A stretch of DNA of 47,053 nucleotides. Source: Spirochaetes bacterium RBG_13_51_14. Lineage in GTDB: Bacteria > Spirochaetota > UBA4802 > UBA5550. The stretch is from positions 20,661 through 67,713 of the forward strand of contig MIBH01000029.1 of the NCBI GenBank assembly GCA_001829455.1, given 5' to 3'. The notes under the pieces were generated by a model. That model was not told the DNA's origin. It saw only the letters and a list, made by a program, of their open reading frames with translations, and searched no databases. Shown piece by piece: positions 24,244-32,682 of the stretch. A program made the position numbers and the translations under genes. The stretch's first letter is position 1. The number at the start of each line of letters is the position of its first letter.

Positions 24244-24636
24244 ATGAATAAACCGATTAAACCCTTCAGGCCGCCCTGCGGCGACTGCGGCGGAAGATGC
24301 TGCCAGTACACCGCCATTGAAATCGACCGGCCCGTATCAAAAACCGCTTATGACAACATCCGGTGGTATCTGTGCCATACCGACGTCCATGTATTCGTCG
24401 ACCATGACAGGAAATGGCATGTCGAGTTCAGGAGCAGGTGCGAAAACCTTGCTGTTGACCACACGTGCCGTATCTACGATGACCGGCCGCAGTTGTGCCG
24501 TAATCACGGGAACGCCGAAGACGAATGCGAATATTATGATTCCCCGTATCTTCATTACTTTTCGTCCAGGGAGGAATTCGAGCATTATCTCTGCAGCAAG
24601 GGTGTCGACTGGAGATTCAAGCAGCCCGGGAAATAA
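24244..24636 (+). CDS. YkgJ-family cysteine-cluster protein
   Basis: A 130-residue cytoplasmic protein of the YkgJ/UPF0153 type. The N-terminal cluster CGDCGGRCC (C12, C15, C19, C20) and later cysteines in RCENL, CRIYDDRPQLCR and DECEY form the set thought to bind an Fe-S or zinc centre. The motif 'C-x-IYDDRP-x-x-C' is diagnostic of the family. ATG 24244 has GAG some distance upstream. It stands alone between longer spacers. The family's function is not firmly known. Confidence 0.85.
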   Translation: MNKPIKPFRPPCGDCGGRCCQYTAIEIDRPVSKTAYDNIRWYLCHTDVHVFVDHDRKWHVEFRSRCENLAVDHTCRIYDDRPQLCRNHGNAEDECEYYDSPYLHYFSSREEFEHYLCSKGVDWRFKQPGK

Positions 24637-24713
24637 AACCCGGCGGCCTAATAATTGTTAACGGTCATTCGCCCGCCATAATAACAACGAGAACTATTTT
24701 TTACTTGCGCTTT

Positions 24714-24742
24714 GCACCGTACTGGCGTAGTATCAATACAAG
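24714..24742 (+). promoter_or_regulatory. possible promoter of the outer-membrane protein gene
   Basis: TTGCGC, a 17-base spacer and TAGTAT lie in the 171-base gap ahead of ATG 24808. The -35 match is weak and the -10 has four of six consensus bases. Confidence 0.3.
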
Positions 24743-24807
24743 GTCCGGTACATGAGCCGATATGGCTCCGCGGCCGTCAGCCGGGCTTTTCACTCAGGGA
24801 GGTCACT

Positions 24808-26121
24808 ATGGCAGGAAGAATCTCCGCGTTATTCAATCTCATTTTCACTGTGTTATTCGCTTTATCTTCGTTCGGCATGGCCGCGGGTGAGGATATGGAT
24901 GATATGACCCCGCGGAAAAAGAAACAAGAATATCGGCATGTATTGGCGCTGGGCGTCGACCAGCCCTTCGGCAACGGGTCAAACGAGCTGTCGCCGCTTA
25001 TCGCATACTACTGGTTTGGAGAGAATTTCCGTAATCCGGATCTTTACGCGCAGTTCACCTTTACCACAACCAGGATCTATGCAATCCTGGCGTACAGAAC
25101 GAACAGGGTGTACACCGGCGTCAAGCCGATGATCGAGCATTCCACCTTCTCGGCGTGGCGATCCTATAACCGGGGCTATGAGGACGAACGGCGTTCAATA
25201 CGCGGAAACAATCTGGGTGTCGGAGGGTTCTTCCAGTACAGCTGGTTAAGGACTTTATCAACCAGGGTCTTTTTTCATCCATCGTATTATCTGTATCGCT
25301 TCCCAATCCTTGCGGATAATGATAATAAATATGTGAATATGCCTCACCGCCACTGGCAGCTCAAGCCGGGAATTGAAATGCTGCTCAGCGACGTAAAGGA
25401 AACGAACCTCAACCGGGTCAAACACGGCTACCTGGTGCGGGTAGAATACCAGTATGCGCGCCGCATCGGATACGGGACCTGGTATGATTACGACCGGCTC
25501 TGGTTCAGGGAAAAATATAACGGGATGTGGCTTCCTCCGACCGGCGTGACGCAAGGAATCTGGTACAAATCAAGCATCAGGGACACCCATCGTATTTATT
25601 TCAACGCCGGAGGCTATTACAATTTTACGGGCGATTATACCGTCCTGTTTGATTTCTACGGCGGATATTTCAGTGGCGTCGACCGCAACAATGCGGAGCA
25701 GATCGGATATTACCAGGCCGATTATGCGATCATGCCCGGCTACTTCAATTCTGAATTTTACCATAATTTTTACCTCATATCAAGTCTGCAGGTCGGATTT
25801 CCGATACCGTTCTGGAGCGCCAGGATACAGCCCGGTTTTTTCGTGCTCTCCATGCCGAAAAAAAACGAGGTGATCGGCCAGGACCGGGGGGCAGTTACAA
25901 ACTGGTGGCTCGTGCGCGGTTATCCGCGGAGATTCTATACCAGCGCCACCGTGTCCTTTTCACTGCTTGTGGGGAATCTCCTGCCGCTCTTCATCGATTA
26001 CGCGTATGGCATCGACGCCATGCGCGCGAAATCGTCGCATACGGTGTTTCTCCAGAAGCTGAGCCGCGGAAGCCATGAACTACAGGTGATCGTCGTCATG
26101 GCTTTTGGCAAAAACGAGTAG
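24808..26121 (+). CDS. predicted outer-membrane beta-barrel protein
   Basis: No family recognised. The protein has 437 residues with a signal peptide (MAGRISALFNLIFTVLFALSSFGMAAG, cleavage near residue 28). The mature part is very rich in Tyr, Trp and Phe and in alternating strand patterns such as TVLFDFYGGYFSG and LISSLQVGFPIPFWSARIQPGFF, over a length fitting a barrel of 14-16 strands. The frame stays open upstream to 24712, but ATG 24808 has GGAGG five bases before it. The peptidase gene follows after 49 bases. A porin or transporter role is plausible but not shown. Confidence 0.65.
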   Translation: MAGRISALFNLIFTVLFALSSFGMAAGEDMDDMTPRKKKQEYRHVLALGVDQPFGNGSNELSPLIAYYWFGENFRNPDLYAQFTFTTTRIYAILAYRTNRVYTGVKPMIEHSTFSAWRSYNRGYEDERRSIRGNNLGVGGFFQYSWLRTLSTRVFFHPSYYLYRFPILADNDNKYVNMPHRHWQLKPGIEMLLSDVKETNLNRVKHGYLVRVEYQYARRIGYGTWYDYDRLWFREKYNGMWLPPTGVTQGIWYKSSIRDTHRIYFNAGGYYNFTGDYTVLFDFYGGYFSGVDRNNAEQIGYYQADYAIMPGYFNSEFYHNFYLISSLQVGFPIPFWSARIQPGFFVLSMPKKNEVIGQDRGAVTNWWLVRGYPRRFYTSATVSFSLLVGNLLPLFIDYAYGIDAMRAKSSHTVFLQKLSRGSHELQVIVVMAFGKNE

Positions 26122-26170
26122 TATAAGGATAGTTTTAAAGATAATCATCCCACATTCCGATTTTGTAAGT

Positions 26171-27247
26171 ATGAAAAAGTACATCCTTATCGGCACATTC
26201 GCTTGTATTGGAGCCGTCATTACCCTATTTTTATATCAGGCGATTCTGGCCCGCAATGCGGTGGACGACGAGGTCAGGCTCGAGGATTCAATTATAATAC
26301 ATGGAATCGAGATGGAATCAGAAACGCCTATCGCGGAAAACGATGACGAATACGAAGGGCAGATTATATACGATGATTCTTTTGATGACACCATTAACAA
26401 ATATGACCAGGTCAAAAAGAAAAAAAATGCTGCCGTAATATCACATCATGAAAAAAATGCATTTGATACATTGAGGAGCATGGATAAACGCTGGCATCTG
26501 TGCCGGTACAAGATAAAAAAGATGGACAACCTCTGGAACATAGCACGGCGTTTCGGCGTCCATCAACATCTCATTATTAGCATAAATGAGATCAAAAATC
26601 CCGATATGCTGAAACCGGGGAAATACATTGATGTGCCGACGCGTAAGGGTATCTATTACCAGGTACGGAAAGGAGATACCCTGTCCGGGATCGCGAGACG
26701 ATACGCCGTAAGCACCGGGAATATAATCGAACATAACCGCCTGAAAGGGGCGGTCATACGGCCGGGTCAGAAGATATTCCTGCCCGGCGCCCGTGAGCGC
26801 TCGGATGCCCGCATCATCGCCCGGAATAAGAGAAGGGGACCGGATCACGTGGCTGCGCAAGAGAGAAATTTCATCTGGCCCCTCCGCGGAAGGATCACTT
26901 CGGGCTTCGGAAACCGCCTTGACCCGCTGACACGGGATAGCCGCTTCCATTGCGGCATCGATATCAGCGCCAATGTCGGCACGCCGGTCAGAACCGCCGG
27001 AGGCGGTAGGATCATATACAGCGGTTGGAAGGCAGGCTACGGCAAATGCGTGATCGTTCGTCACGAGGGGGGGTATATCACGGTGTACGCACACAACAGC
27101 AGGAACGTCGTTTCCGTTGACGACACGGTCAAGCGGGGGGAACTGATCGCCTATTCCGGCATGACCGGCGCGGTAACGGGCGCGCACCTGCACTTCGAAA
27201 TACGGAAGTATGTCAATCCATTAAACCCGATGAGGTTTTTACGATAG
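26171..27247 (+). CDS. LysM-LysM-M23 cell-wall peptidase
   Basis: A 358-residue membrane-anchored murein hydrolase or activator. Residues 1-26 (MKKYILIGTFACIGAVITLF...) make one membrane anchor, followed by an acidic linker, LysM 1 at about 113-157 (IKKMDNLWNIARRFGV), LysM 2 at about 162-206 (VRKGDTLSGIARRYAV) and M23 at about 237-355. The zinc-site histidine and aspartate are visible in H260-x3-D264 (FHCGIDI) and the second pair of histidines in HLHFE, so the peptidase is probably active and not an EnvC-like degenerate form. The frame opens at 26105; ATG 26171 gives the usual membrane start. The TPR gene follows immediately. Confidence 0.9.
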   Translation: MKKYILIGTFACIGAVITLFLYQAILARNAVDDEVRLEDSIIIHGIEMESETPIAENDDEYEGQIIYDDSFDDTINKYDQVKKKKNAAVISHHEKNAFDTLRSMDKRWHLCRYKIKKMDNLWNIARRFGVHQHLIISINEIKNPDMLKPGKYIDVPTRKGIYYQVRKGDTLSGIARRYAVSTGNIIEHNRLKGAVIRPGQKIFLPGARERSDARIIARNKRRGPDHVAAQERNFIWPLRGRITSGFGNRLDPLTRDSRFHCGIDISANVGTPVRTAGGGRIIYSGWKAGYGKCVIVRHEGGYITVYAHNSRNVVSVDDTVKRGELIAYSGMTGAVTGAHLHFEIRKYVNPLNPMRFLR

Positions 27248-28306
27248 ATGAAACGGATTCTGATCGGCATCGCACTGGCGATCATTCTAGCATATCCGGC
27301 GCGTTCAAACATGATTATGGACGAGAACCAGGCCAGGATGAAGGTATTCTTCACCATGACGGATACGGTGGGCTGGTATGCGGTTTTAAGGGGTAAAATC
27401 GTTTCGTATTCGTCGAAGGACGAGTTCGATGAAAACGACCTGTTCGGCAGGTCCCAGGATAAGAGCAAGGCCACCGTGCGTCTCTACGGCGGGGAAGGAA
27501 TCAATGTAGGCGACACGCTCTACGTCGTCAATGAGAAGAACCTCATTGTGGCAAAAATGACGGTGCGGACGATGTTCAGGAGCAAGTCGTTTGGAGACAT
27601 GCTCGTGGGATACGGAAATTTCAAGCTCAGCTCTATCGGGGACCGGGTCATCCAGCGGGAGGAAGACGCAAACGCGAAATATTCATTCATATATAAAGCC
27701 CGAGGTGATTATTACGACAATACGGGGAATCGGGGCGAGGCCATCCGCGAGTACAAGACCGCCCTCACGCTTGACAGCAACAATCCCGAGGCGCATCTTG
27801 CCCTTGGATTGATTTACTGGAGGCAGGGACTCGATCAGTTCGCGCTGCGGGAGTTTCAGGAAAGCTACCGGAACATACGGAGGCTCTATGATAACGACGA
27901 TAAGCAGCGGCTCCTCGCGAGCATGGCGGAAATCCGTTTTCATCAAGTCTACGAATCCTTTATTCCGAGAAAACTGAGGGAAGAGTATCGGGAAGAGGGA
28001 ATACGGTTCTGCAAGGAAGCGCTGAGCGTCTATCCGCGGTCGGAAAAGATGAATTATTACCTGGGAGTATTTCATTTCCGGTCTCCCAATCCGGATGAAA
28101 GGGCCGCCCGCGACTATTTCCTGAAAGTTGTCGAGCTCAACCCGTCACACGCGGACGCCTGCGTTGCGCTGGCGGAATTGTACTACCGTCACGACAATAT
28201 GCGCAAGGCCCTCCTTTACGCGGAAAAGGCTCTTCAAGCCGATCGCTCCAATCCGCGGGCCCAGAAGATGCTGAAATACCTTGAGGCACAGCATCAGGTG
28301 GAATAG
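27248..28306 (+). CDS. secreted TPR protein
   Basis: A 352-residue exported protein. A signal peptide (MKRILIGIALAIILAYPARS) precedes a beta-rich domain (about 30-130, VGWYAVLRGKIVSYS ... GDTLYVVNEKNLIVAKMTVR), then at least four TPR units, for example GEAIREYKTALTLDSNNPEAHLALG and KALLYAEKALQADRSNPRAQKMLK. The start codon directly follows the stop of the LysM-M23 peptidase, which suggests a shared job in cell-wall remodelling, with the TPR part as a scaffold. This is inference from context. Confidence 0.8.
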   Translation: MKRILIGIALAIILAYPARSNMIMDENQARMKVFFTMTDTVGWYAVLRGKIVSYSSKDEFDENDLFGRSQDKSKATVRLYGGEGINVGDTLYVVNEKNLIVAKMTVRTMFRSKSFGDMLVGYGNFKLSSIGDRVIQREEDANAKYSFIYKARGDYYDNTGNRGEAIREYKTALTLDSNNPEAHLALGLIYWRQGLDQFALREFQESYRNIRRLYDNDDKQRLLASMAEIRFHQVYESFIPRKLREEYREEGIRFCKEALSVYPRSEKMNYYLGVFHFRSPNPDERAARDYFLKVVELNPSHADACVALAELYYRHDNMRKALLYAEKALQADRSNPRAQKMLKYLEAQHQVE

Positions 28307-28395
28307 ATGCGTTACGGATCGGCGCCAGCCGGCCGGGCTTAAACTTTTTGACATTTTATCATCCTATTTAATTCCTATGGGGTTAAGGTTTTCCC

Positions 28396-28647
28396 ATGGT
28401 TGTGTATACGCTGTTAATCTGTCTCCTCACCTCGTTCACGTTTCATATTATCATCATAACATTGTACATCAGGAGCAGGGACCCCCAATGGTATCATATC
28501 AACTACTTCGGGGAAAAAGTGTATGAGAAGGGGATCGTGAAGCAGATAGAGTTTCTCGGCATTTTTTTCACCCTGCCGTTTTTCCTGCTCATCGGAGCGT
28601 TTTTCGTTTCCCGGCTGATAACCATAATAATGTTTGGACATATTTGA
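28396..28647 (+). CDS. small two-TM membrane protein
   Basis: No family recognised. The protein has 83 residues and two hydrophobic helices, 1-24 (VVYTLLICLLTSFTFHIIII) and about 53-76 (LGIFFTLPFFLLIGAFFVS), separated by a charged loop with WYHINYFGEKVYEKG. AAGG stands seven bases before ATG 28396. A good -35 (TTGACA, 28348-28353) lies upstream without a convincing -10. The ParB-like gene starts 14 bases after its stop, so the two belong together. Confidence 0.65.
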   Translation: MVVYTLLICLLTSFTFHIIIITLYIRSRDPQWYHINYFGEKVYEKGIVKQIEFLGIFFTLPFFLLIGAFFVSRLITIIMFGHI

Positions 28648-28661
28648 TCAGGAGGCCTATC

Positions 28662-29075
28662 GTGAAGGTGCGGATTGAGGACATCATCGTGAAGAAACGG
28701 ATACGCGGTGATATCGGCAATATTTCTGACCTTATGGAATCGATCAGCAGGTACGGACTCCTGAATCCGGTCACGGTGACTGAAAAAATGGAGCTCATCG
28801 CGGGGTTCAGGAGGCTTGAGGCGTGCCGGGCGCTGGGCATGGAAGAGATCGAATGCAGGGTGCTGCCCGTTCAATCTAAGATAGACCGGCTCCTGATCGA
28901 GGCTGATGAAAATCTTACGCGGAAAGATCTCACGATCGGCGAGATCGAGCAGTACGAGGATGAGAAGCGTTTTCTGCAGTCCCGCGGCCTTGGTAAAATT
29001 CGGCTCTGGTTCATTCGTCTCTTCAAGAGTATCAGGTCCTGGATCCAAAAGGTTCTCGTCCGGCGCGGAGTCTAA
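28662..29075 (+). CDS. ParB-like N-domain protein with a basic amphipathic tail
   Basis: A 137-residue protein with the ParB/Srx-like fold only. KVRIEDIIVKKRIRGDIGNI and ISRYGLLNPVTVTEKMELIAGFRRLEACRALG match the ParB box I and II region, and ADENLTRKDLTIGEIE matches the following helix. There is no helix-turn-helix DNA-binding domain and no ParB dimer domain. Instead the last 30 residues (LGKIRLWFIRLFKSIRSW...) make a basic amphipathic helix that could lie on a membrane. The start is GTG 28662 with AGGAGG six bases upstream. The preceding two-TM gene is its likely partner. It is too short and incomplete to be a normal chromosome-partition ParB. Confidence 0.75.
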   Translation: MKVRIEDIIVKKRIRGDIGNISDLMESISRYGLLNPVTVTEKMELIAGFRRLEACRALGMEEIECRVLPVQSKIDRLLIEADENLTRKDLTIGEIEQYEDEKRFLQSRGLGKIRLWFIRLFKSIRSWIQKVLVRRGV

Positions 29076-29150
29076 GGATCCTACGACCGGGTCAATGATA
29101 TGACATCCGGGGCCGAAGGTTATAAATGTTTTCGGTGTTCAAAATTCTAT

Positions 29151-29179
29151 TTGACAACCGTTAAAAGCCGACGTATTAC
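29151..29179 (+). promoter_or_regulatory. promoter of the PPC-repeat lipoprotein pair
   Basis: TTGACA (29151-29156), a 17-base spacer and TATTAC (29174-29179, four of six bases) lie 28 bases ahead of ATG 29208. It excludes the longer in-frame start at 29100 as the main one. Confidence 0.6.
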
Positions 29180-29207
29180 AGGTGTGGTATTCATACCAGT
29201 AACAGTC

Positions 29208-30761
29208 ATGAGGATCATAACAACAACTATCATTCTTATCCTGCTTGCTATTTGTTCATCCTGTTCGAGAAAAGGGCAGGAGGAGAAGGAGCCGAATAAC
29301 TCCTTCGCCGAGTCAAATGCGGTCGTCCCGGATACCGCAATGACGGGATACATGAACTCCGCCAATGACCGTGATTATTTCGTCCTGGATGCGGTGCCGG
29401 GTTCGATTTATGACATTCAGCTCTCCGGTGTCAAGGGGATTAACTGCTCTATCGTGATATGGAAGGGATATGATGAGCCGAAGCTGGTCAAGTGGATCGA
29501 CGACAACCGAAAGTCTTCGCCTGAGCGGTTCGCCAATCTGTCCGCGACCGGCGGCACGTACTACATCGAAATTCTCGAGAGCGACCGTGACCCTAAAAAA
29601 GAGAACAGGGAAACCCCCTACGAGCTCCGGGTCAAAGCCAGGGAGGCCATATCGGAGGAGACCGAGCCCAATGATTCGAAGGAGGAGGCTGTGCCGTTGA
29701 CGCCTGATCGGGAAGTCACCGGTTTTTTCTCACCCGCCTACAACCGCGGCAATGAGAACAAGGATAATCTCCACCGTGAAGAGGACTGGTACATGTTTGA
29801 AGCTAATCTCGCGTCGGATTCTCCGGCGCTGGCTGACGCCACGCTCTCCGGCGTGTACGGCGTCAATTCGGTTCTCTCCCTTTATGACGACGACGGTGAT
29901 GAGATCGAGGTCTCGGATAACGGCGGCGTCGGCGAGCCGGAAAGCATCAGCGGTGCAGGAATCCAGAAACCGGGCAGATATTACCTGTTCGTCGCTTCAA
30001 AGGGATATGCCTCCAATAACGATGAACCCTACACGCTGAAGGTATCGCTGAGAGAGCATGATCCGGGGACCGAAATGGAAAAAAACGACGATTTTGATTC
30101 AGCCAACACTATCGTGAATAATGTCATCACCGGCGCCATTAATTCACGAGACGACCAGGATGTGTATCTCTACCAGGTGAGCGGCTCCACCCTGTATCGT
30201 ATAGAACTGCGGCCTTCTGAAACCATGGATGCCATGCTCGCGATATACCGCGGCGATAAGGAAAAAATCATAGATATAAACAATGGCGGTCGGGGGAAGA
30301 AGGAGGCATATCCCAACTTCTTCACCGATGCGAACTTTAACATTGTGGTAGCATCAAAATCAAGCGCCGGGACACCCGGCGAGGAATACGTGCTGTCCGT
30401 GACGCCTTTCATGAATACGGATAATCAGGAATCCGAACCAAACAACGAGCTCTCGCAGTCGAACAGGATACCGGGGACGGTGATGAAAGGATTTACGTCG
30501 TATAAAGGAGACAAGGACTTTTTCCTGCTCTCCTATAAAAGCAGGGTCAAGGAAAAATTTGAAATAAAGGGCGTCAAGGGGGGGCAGATCAGGGTATCCA
30601 TCACCGATCCACTGGGATATATTACCAAAAGCGTTGATGTGCGGGGGGAGCGCACGGTCACGTTCAGTGAAATGATAGATAAGAAAGGGTATTGCATCGT
30701 TGAGTCCGTTGCCGAAAATTATGATAATCCCTATACCATTATCCTCGGAGGTGGCCCATGA
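29208..30761 (+). CDS. lipoprotein with four PPC-like beta-sandwich repeats
   Basis: A 517-residue predicted lipoprotein: signal MRIITTTIILILLAICSSC with Cys19 as the likely lipid site. The mature part has four repeats of about 110-120 residues, each opening with an EPNN/EPND/EKND signature (KEPNNSFAESN, TEPNDSKEEA, MEKNDDFDSAN, SEPNNELSQSN), a G-x-I/F/M-x-S turn and a D-(R/E/Q/K)-D-x-(Y/F) strand. This is the pre-peptidase C-terminal (PPC) pattern, usually seen as one or two copies attached to secreted peptidases. Here no catalytic domain exists. It overlaps the next lipoprotein gene by four bases (ATGA). Confidence 0.8.
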   Translation: MRIITTTIILILLAICSSCSRKGQEEKEPNNSFAESNAVVPDTAMTGYMNSANDRDYFVLDAVPGSIYDIQLSGVKGINCSIVIWKGYDEPKLVKWIDDNRKSSPERFANLSATGGTYYIEILESDRDPKKENRETPYELRVKAREAISEETEPNDSKEEAVPLTPDREVTGFFSPAYNRGNENKDNLHREEDWYMFEANLASDSPALADATLSGVYGVNSVLSLYDDDGDEIEVSDNGGVGEPESISGAGIQKPGRYYLFVASKGYASNNDEPYTLKVSLREHDPGTEMEKNDDFDSANTIVNNVITGAINSRDDQDVYLYQVSGSTLYRIELRPSETMDAMLAIYRGDKEKIIDINNGGRGKKEAYPNFFTDANFNIVVASKSSAGTPGEEYVLSVTPFMNTDNQESEPNNELSQSNRIPGTVMKGFTSYKGDKDFFLLSYKSRVKEKFEIKGVKGGQIRVSITDPLGYITKSVDVRGERTVTFSEMIDKKGYCIVESVAENYDNPYTIILGGGP

Positions 30762-31219
30762 AGACAGCCTGTTATCTTGTATCGGCGGTTATGATACTTG
30801 CCTCCTTCGCGGGATGCCGCTCGACAAACGGAAAGGACGCGGGCGTCATTGATTACCGGAAGCCGGATAAATACAATGTCCGGTTCATCGGATTTGACAC
30901 GGACATTGACAATCCCGAGGGCGACCGGCGATCTTACTACAAGGTATTTATCGATAAGGCCGATGAAGGGAGGACGACTACCGGCCTTGAGTCCCAGGAA
31001 AAAATCTATGAAGCAACGCTATCGCCCAACCGGCATCTTATCACTGTGGAGAAATGGGTCCTGGACGAGAAAACAGGCCGTTACGTCAAGCTGAACAATA
31101 TCGACCAGCCGAAGCCCAATTTCCTGTATTTCGATATACCGGAAAACAAGATCGTATTAATCGAGATGAAGTCGTCGAGGGACGGGTCCGCGGAATTTTC
31201 CGTGGATTATGAGAGGTGA
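30758..31219 (+). CDS. small lipoprotein of unknown function
   Basis: No family recognised. The protein has 153 residues with the signal MKTACYLVSAVMILASFAGC and lipobox FAGC (Cys20). The mature part is a charged, strand-rich domain (RFIGFDTDIDN, IYEATLSPNRHLITVEKWV, YFDIPENKIVLIEM) that could form a single beta-sandwich. Its ATG overlaps the stop of the PPC-repeat lipoprotein, so the two are translationally coupled and may form a surface complex. Its stop lies three bases from the end of a convergent gene. Confidence 0.7.
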   Translation: MKTACYLVSAVMILASFAGCRSTNGKDAGVIDYRKPDKYNVRFIGFDTDIDNPEGDRRSYYKVFIDKADEGRTTTGLESQEKIYEATLSPNRHLITVEKWVLDEKTGRYVKLNNIDQPKPNFLYFDIPENKIVLIEMKSSRDGSAEFSVDYER

Positions 31220-31222
31220 GTA

Positions 31223-32254
31223 TCAGTCAACATAGGCCGAAGGGGGTTTGTCCTTCTTCGATATCTGATTAAGATAAAAGTCTTTTACGACCGCCAGCGG
31301 AGTCTCGTATTCCTGACGGGCGTTCCACATGATGAAGCCTTTGATCCCGGAGTCATGCACTGCCTTGAGCTGGTCCATTATGTATGTTTCAAAGGGAATG
31401 CCCGCCATCTTCATCTTAAAGGCCTGGATATACGTCACGATCATCGCGTTCCTGCTTCTCAATTTCGCCTGCGTTGATGTCACGCGCACCGTATAGTAGG
31501 GGTCGGTGTAATACTTTTTGTTCCAGGTGTAATGCGACGGATACGCCATCGGGCAGATCAGGTCAACCACCTTGTCGAGGCTCTCGATTTTCTGACCGAT
31601 GATATCGTCCGTGTTCAGGGGGATCCGGCCGAAGATGTCGGCGGCGATCCTCGCATTGAATCGCTTTGTCCGGATCCGGGCCCTGGTTATGAAGTCCTCT
31701 ATGAACTTGTAGCGCTGGCTGTAGGTCAGATGGCGGGTGCTATCGGAATCGTGGAAACGAATATAGTCAAATTGAATCTCCTTGAACCCGTTTTTGCAGG
31801 CATCCTCCGCGATCGCCAGTTTGTCCTCGATGTAGCTTTCGGGCACGGGATAATTCCTCAACCCGTCGGGAAAAACAACGATGCGGGCCACCGGATGGAG
31901 GCCGTTGTCCTTGCAGTACCGAACGTGCGATTCCGGCACCATGCAGGTAACGTTGCGGGCGCTCTGCACGTCCAGCACCAGGGTATTCAGCGTGGCGGCT
32001 TTCGCCTTTTCAACGAAAGCCTGTAGTTTTTTGAAATTATTTGCTGAAGATACGTTGAGATACATGCCGCGGTAGAATTCCGGATATCGATAGCCGGTAT
32101 CGGAATCGCGAGCGGCATCGTATCCGGATCTGACCTGGGCCACGACGATCGAATCTTTCACATTGGTATTCCAGGAACCGGATATGCCCACCGGCAGGTT
32201 GCTGATAAAGATGGTTGCACCGGCAAGAAACAGCAAGGTGCCGAATTTTTCCAT
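31223..32254 (-). CDS. putative glycoside hydrolase (DUF4015 type), exported
   Basis: A 343-residue secreted TIM-barrel protein. The N-terminus is a signal peptide or anchor (MEKFGTLLFLAGATIFISNLPVG). Then come a barrel strand rich in the family's pattern (YPEFYRGMYLNVSSAN), NTLVLDVQSARN, IVVFPDGLRN and GFKEIQFDYIRFHDSD, where the DYIRF aspartate is the presumed acidic site. Near the C-terminal end are VVDLICPMAYPSHYT and GFIMWNARQEYE. These segments match the putative glycoside hydrolase family known as DUF4015/GHL-like. The substrate is not known. ATG 32254 has GAGG five bases upstream. Confidence 0.8.
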   Translation of the reverse strand: MEKFGTLLFLAGATIFISNLPVGISGSWNTNVKDSIVVAQVRSGYDAARDSDTGYRYPEFYRGMYLNVSSANNFKKLQAFVEKAKAATLNTLVLDVQSARNVTCMVPESHVRYCKDNGLHPVARIVVFPDGLRNYPVPESYIEDKLAIAEDACKNGFKEIQFDYIRFHDSDSTRHLTYSQRYKFIEDFITRARIRTKRFNARIAADIFGRIPLNTDDIIGQKIESLDKVVDLICPMAYPSHYTWNKKYYTDPYYTVRVTSTQAKLRSRNAMIVTYIQAFKMKMAGIPFETYIMDQLKAVHDSGIKGFIMWNARQEYETPLAVVKDFYLNQISKKDKPPSAYVD

Positions 32255-32682
32255 ATGAACCTCGCATTCAATATTTATGTAGAGAATTAAATACAGCCTA
32301 AAATCTGTAAAAGGATATTTTCATCCGTCTGAAAAAAAATTATGCCCTCGCTCAACGTAGTGAACGGAGGAACAGGATGCATCCACACTTTGAATATCGA
32401 CACTATGGGATCTAATTAATTATTTTTATAGACAATTTTTCATATAAATACTAAATATTTTTTGTATTCTATTGACGCCGGTCTTTTTTTTTATTATCTA
32501 TTAAAATAAAGTATTCAAATTGTCTGCACTGTATAATCAAAAGGATACCTCAACTCGGATTTAACGTTTACATGTTTCTGGAGTGGTTGGAGCTGTGGGC
32601 GCGCCCCTTTTTTCCGGTGTATCCCCCTATCCGGATATTTCCTTTTACGAAGTGCATAAATTTTTCATAATACGGTGTTACA
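32255..32682. other. 428-base AT-rich intergenic region ahead of dnaG
   Basis: No gene seen. It holds long A/T runs (32400-32520), a lone perfect TATAAT (32532-32537) without a matching -35, a GC palindrome followed by six T (about 32598-32613) and a TATCCGGATA palindrome. The only promoter I would support is the one directly ahead of dnaG. A small RNA between 32540 and 32640 cannot be excluded. Confidence 0.4.
32644..32671 (+). promoter_or_regulatory. promoter just ahead of dnaG
   Basis: TTTACG (32644-32649), a 16-base spacer and CATAAT (32666-32671, five of six consensus bases). The -10 ends only 11 bases before the TTG start, so transcripts from it would have almost no leader. Confidence 0.45.

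Noticed and set aside
29100-29207. N-terminal extension of the PPC lipoprotein
   Set aside because: The extension covers the promoter and would bury the signal peptide.
32530-32613. Small RNA gene from TATAAT 32532 to the GC palindrome plus T6
   Set aside because: No -35 element at a proper distance, and the GC palindrome leaves only a three-pair stem; not enough evidence.
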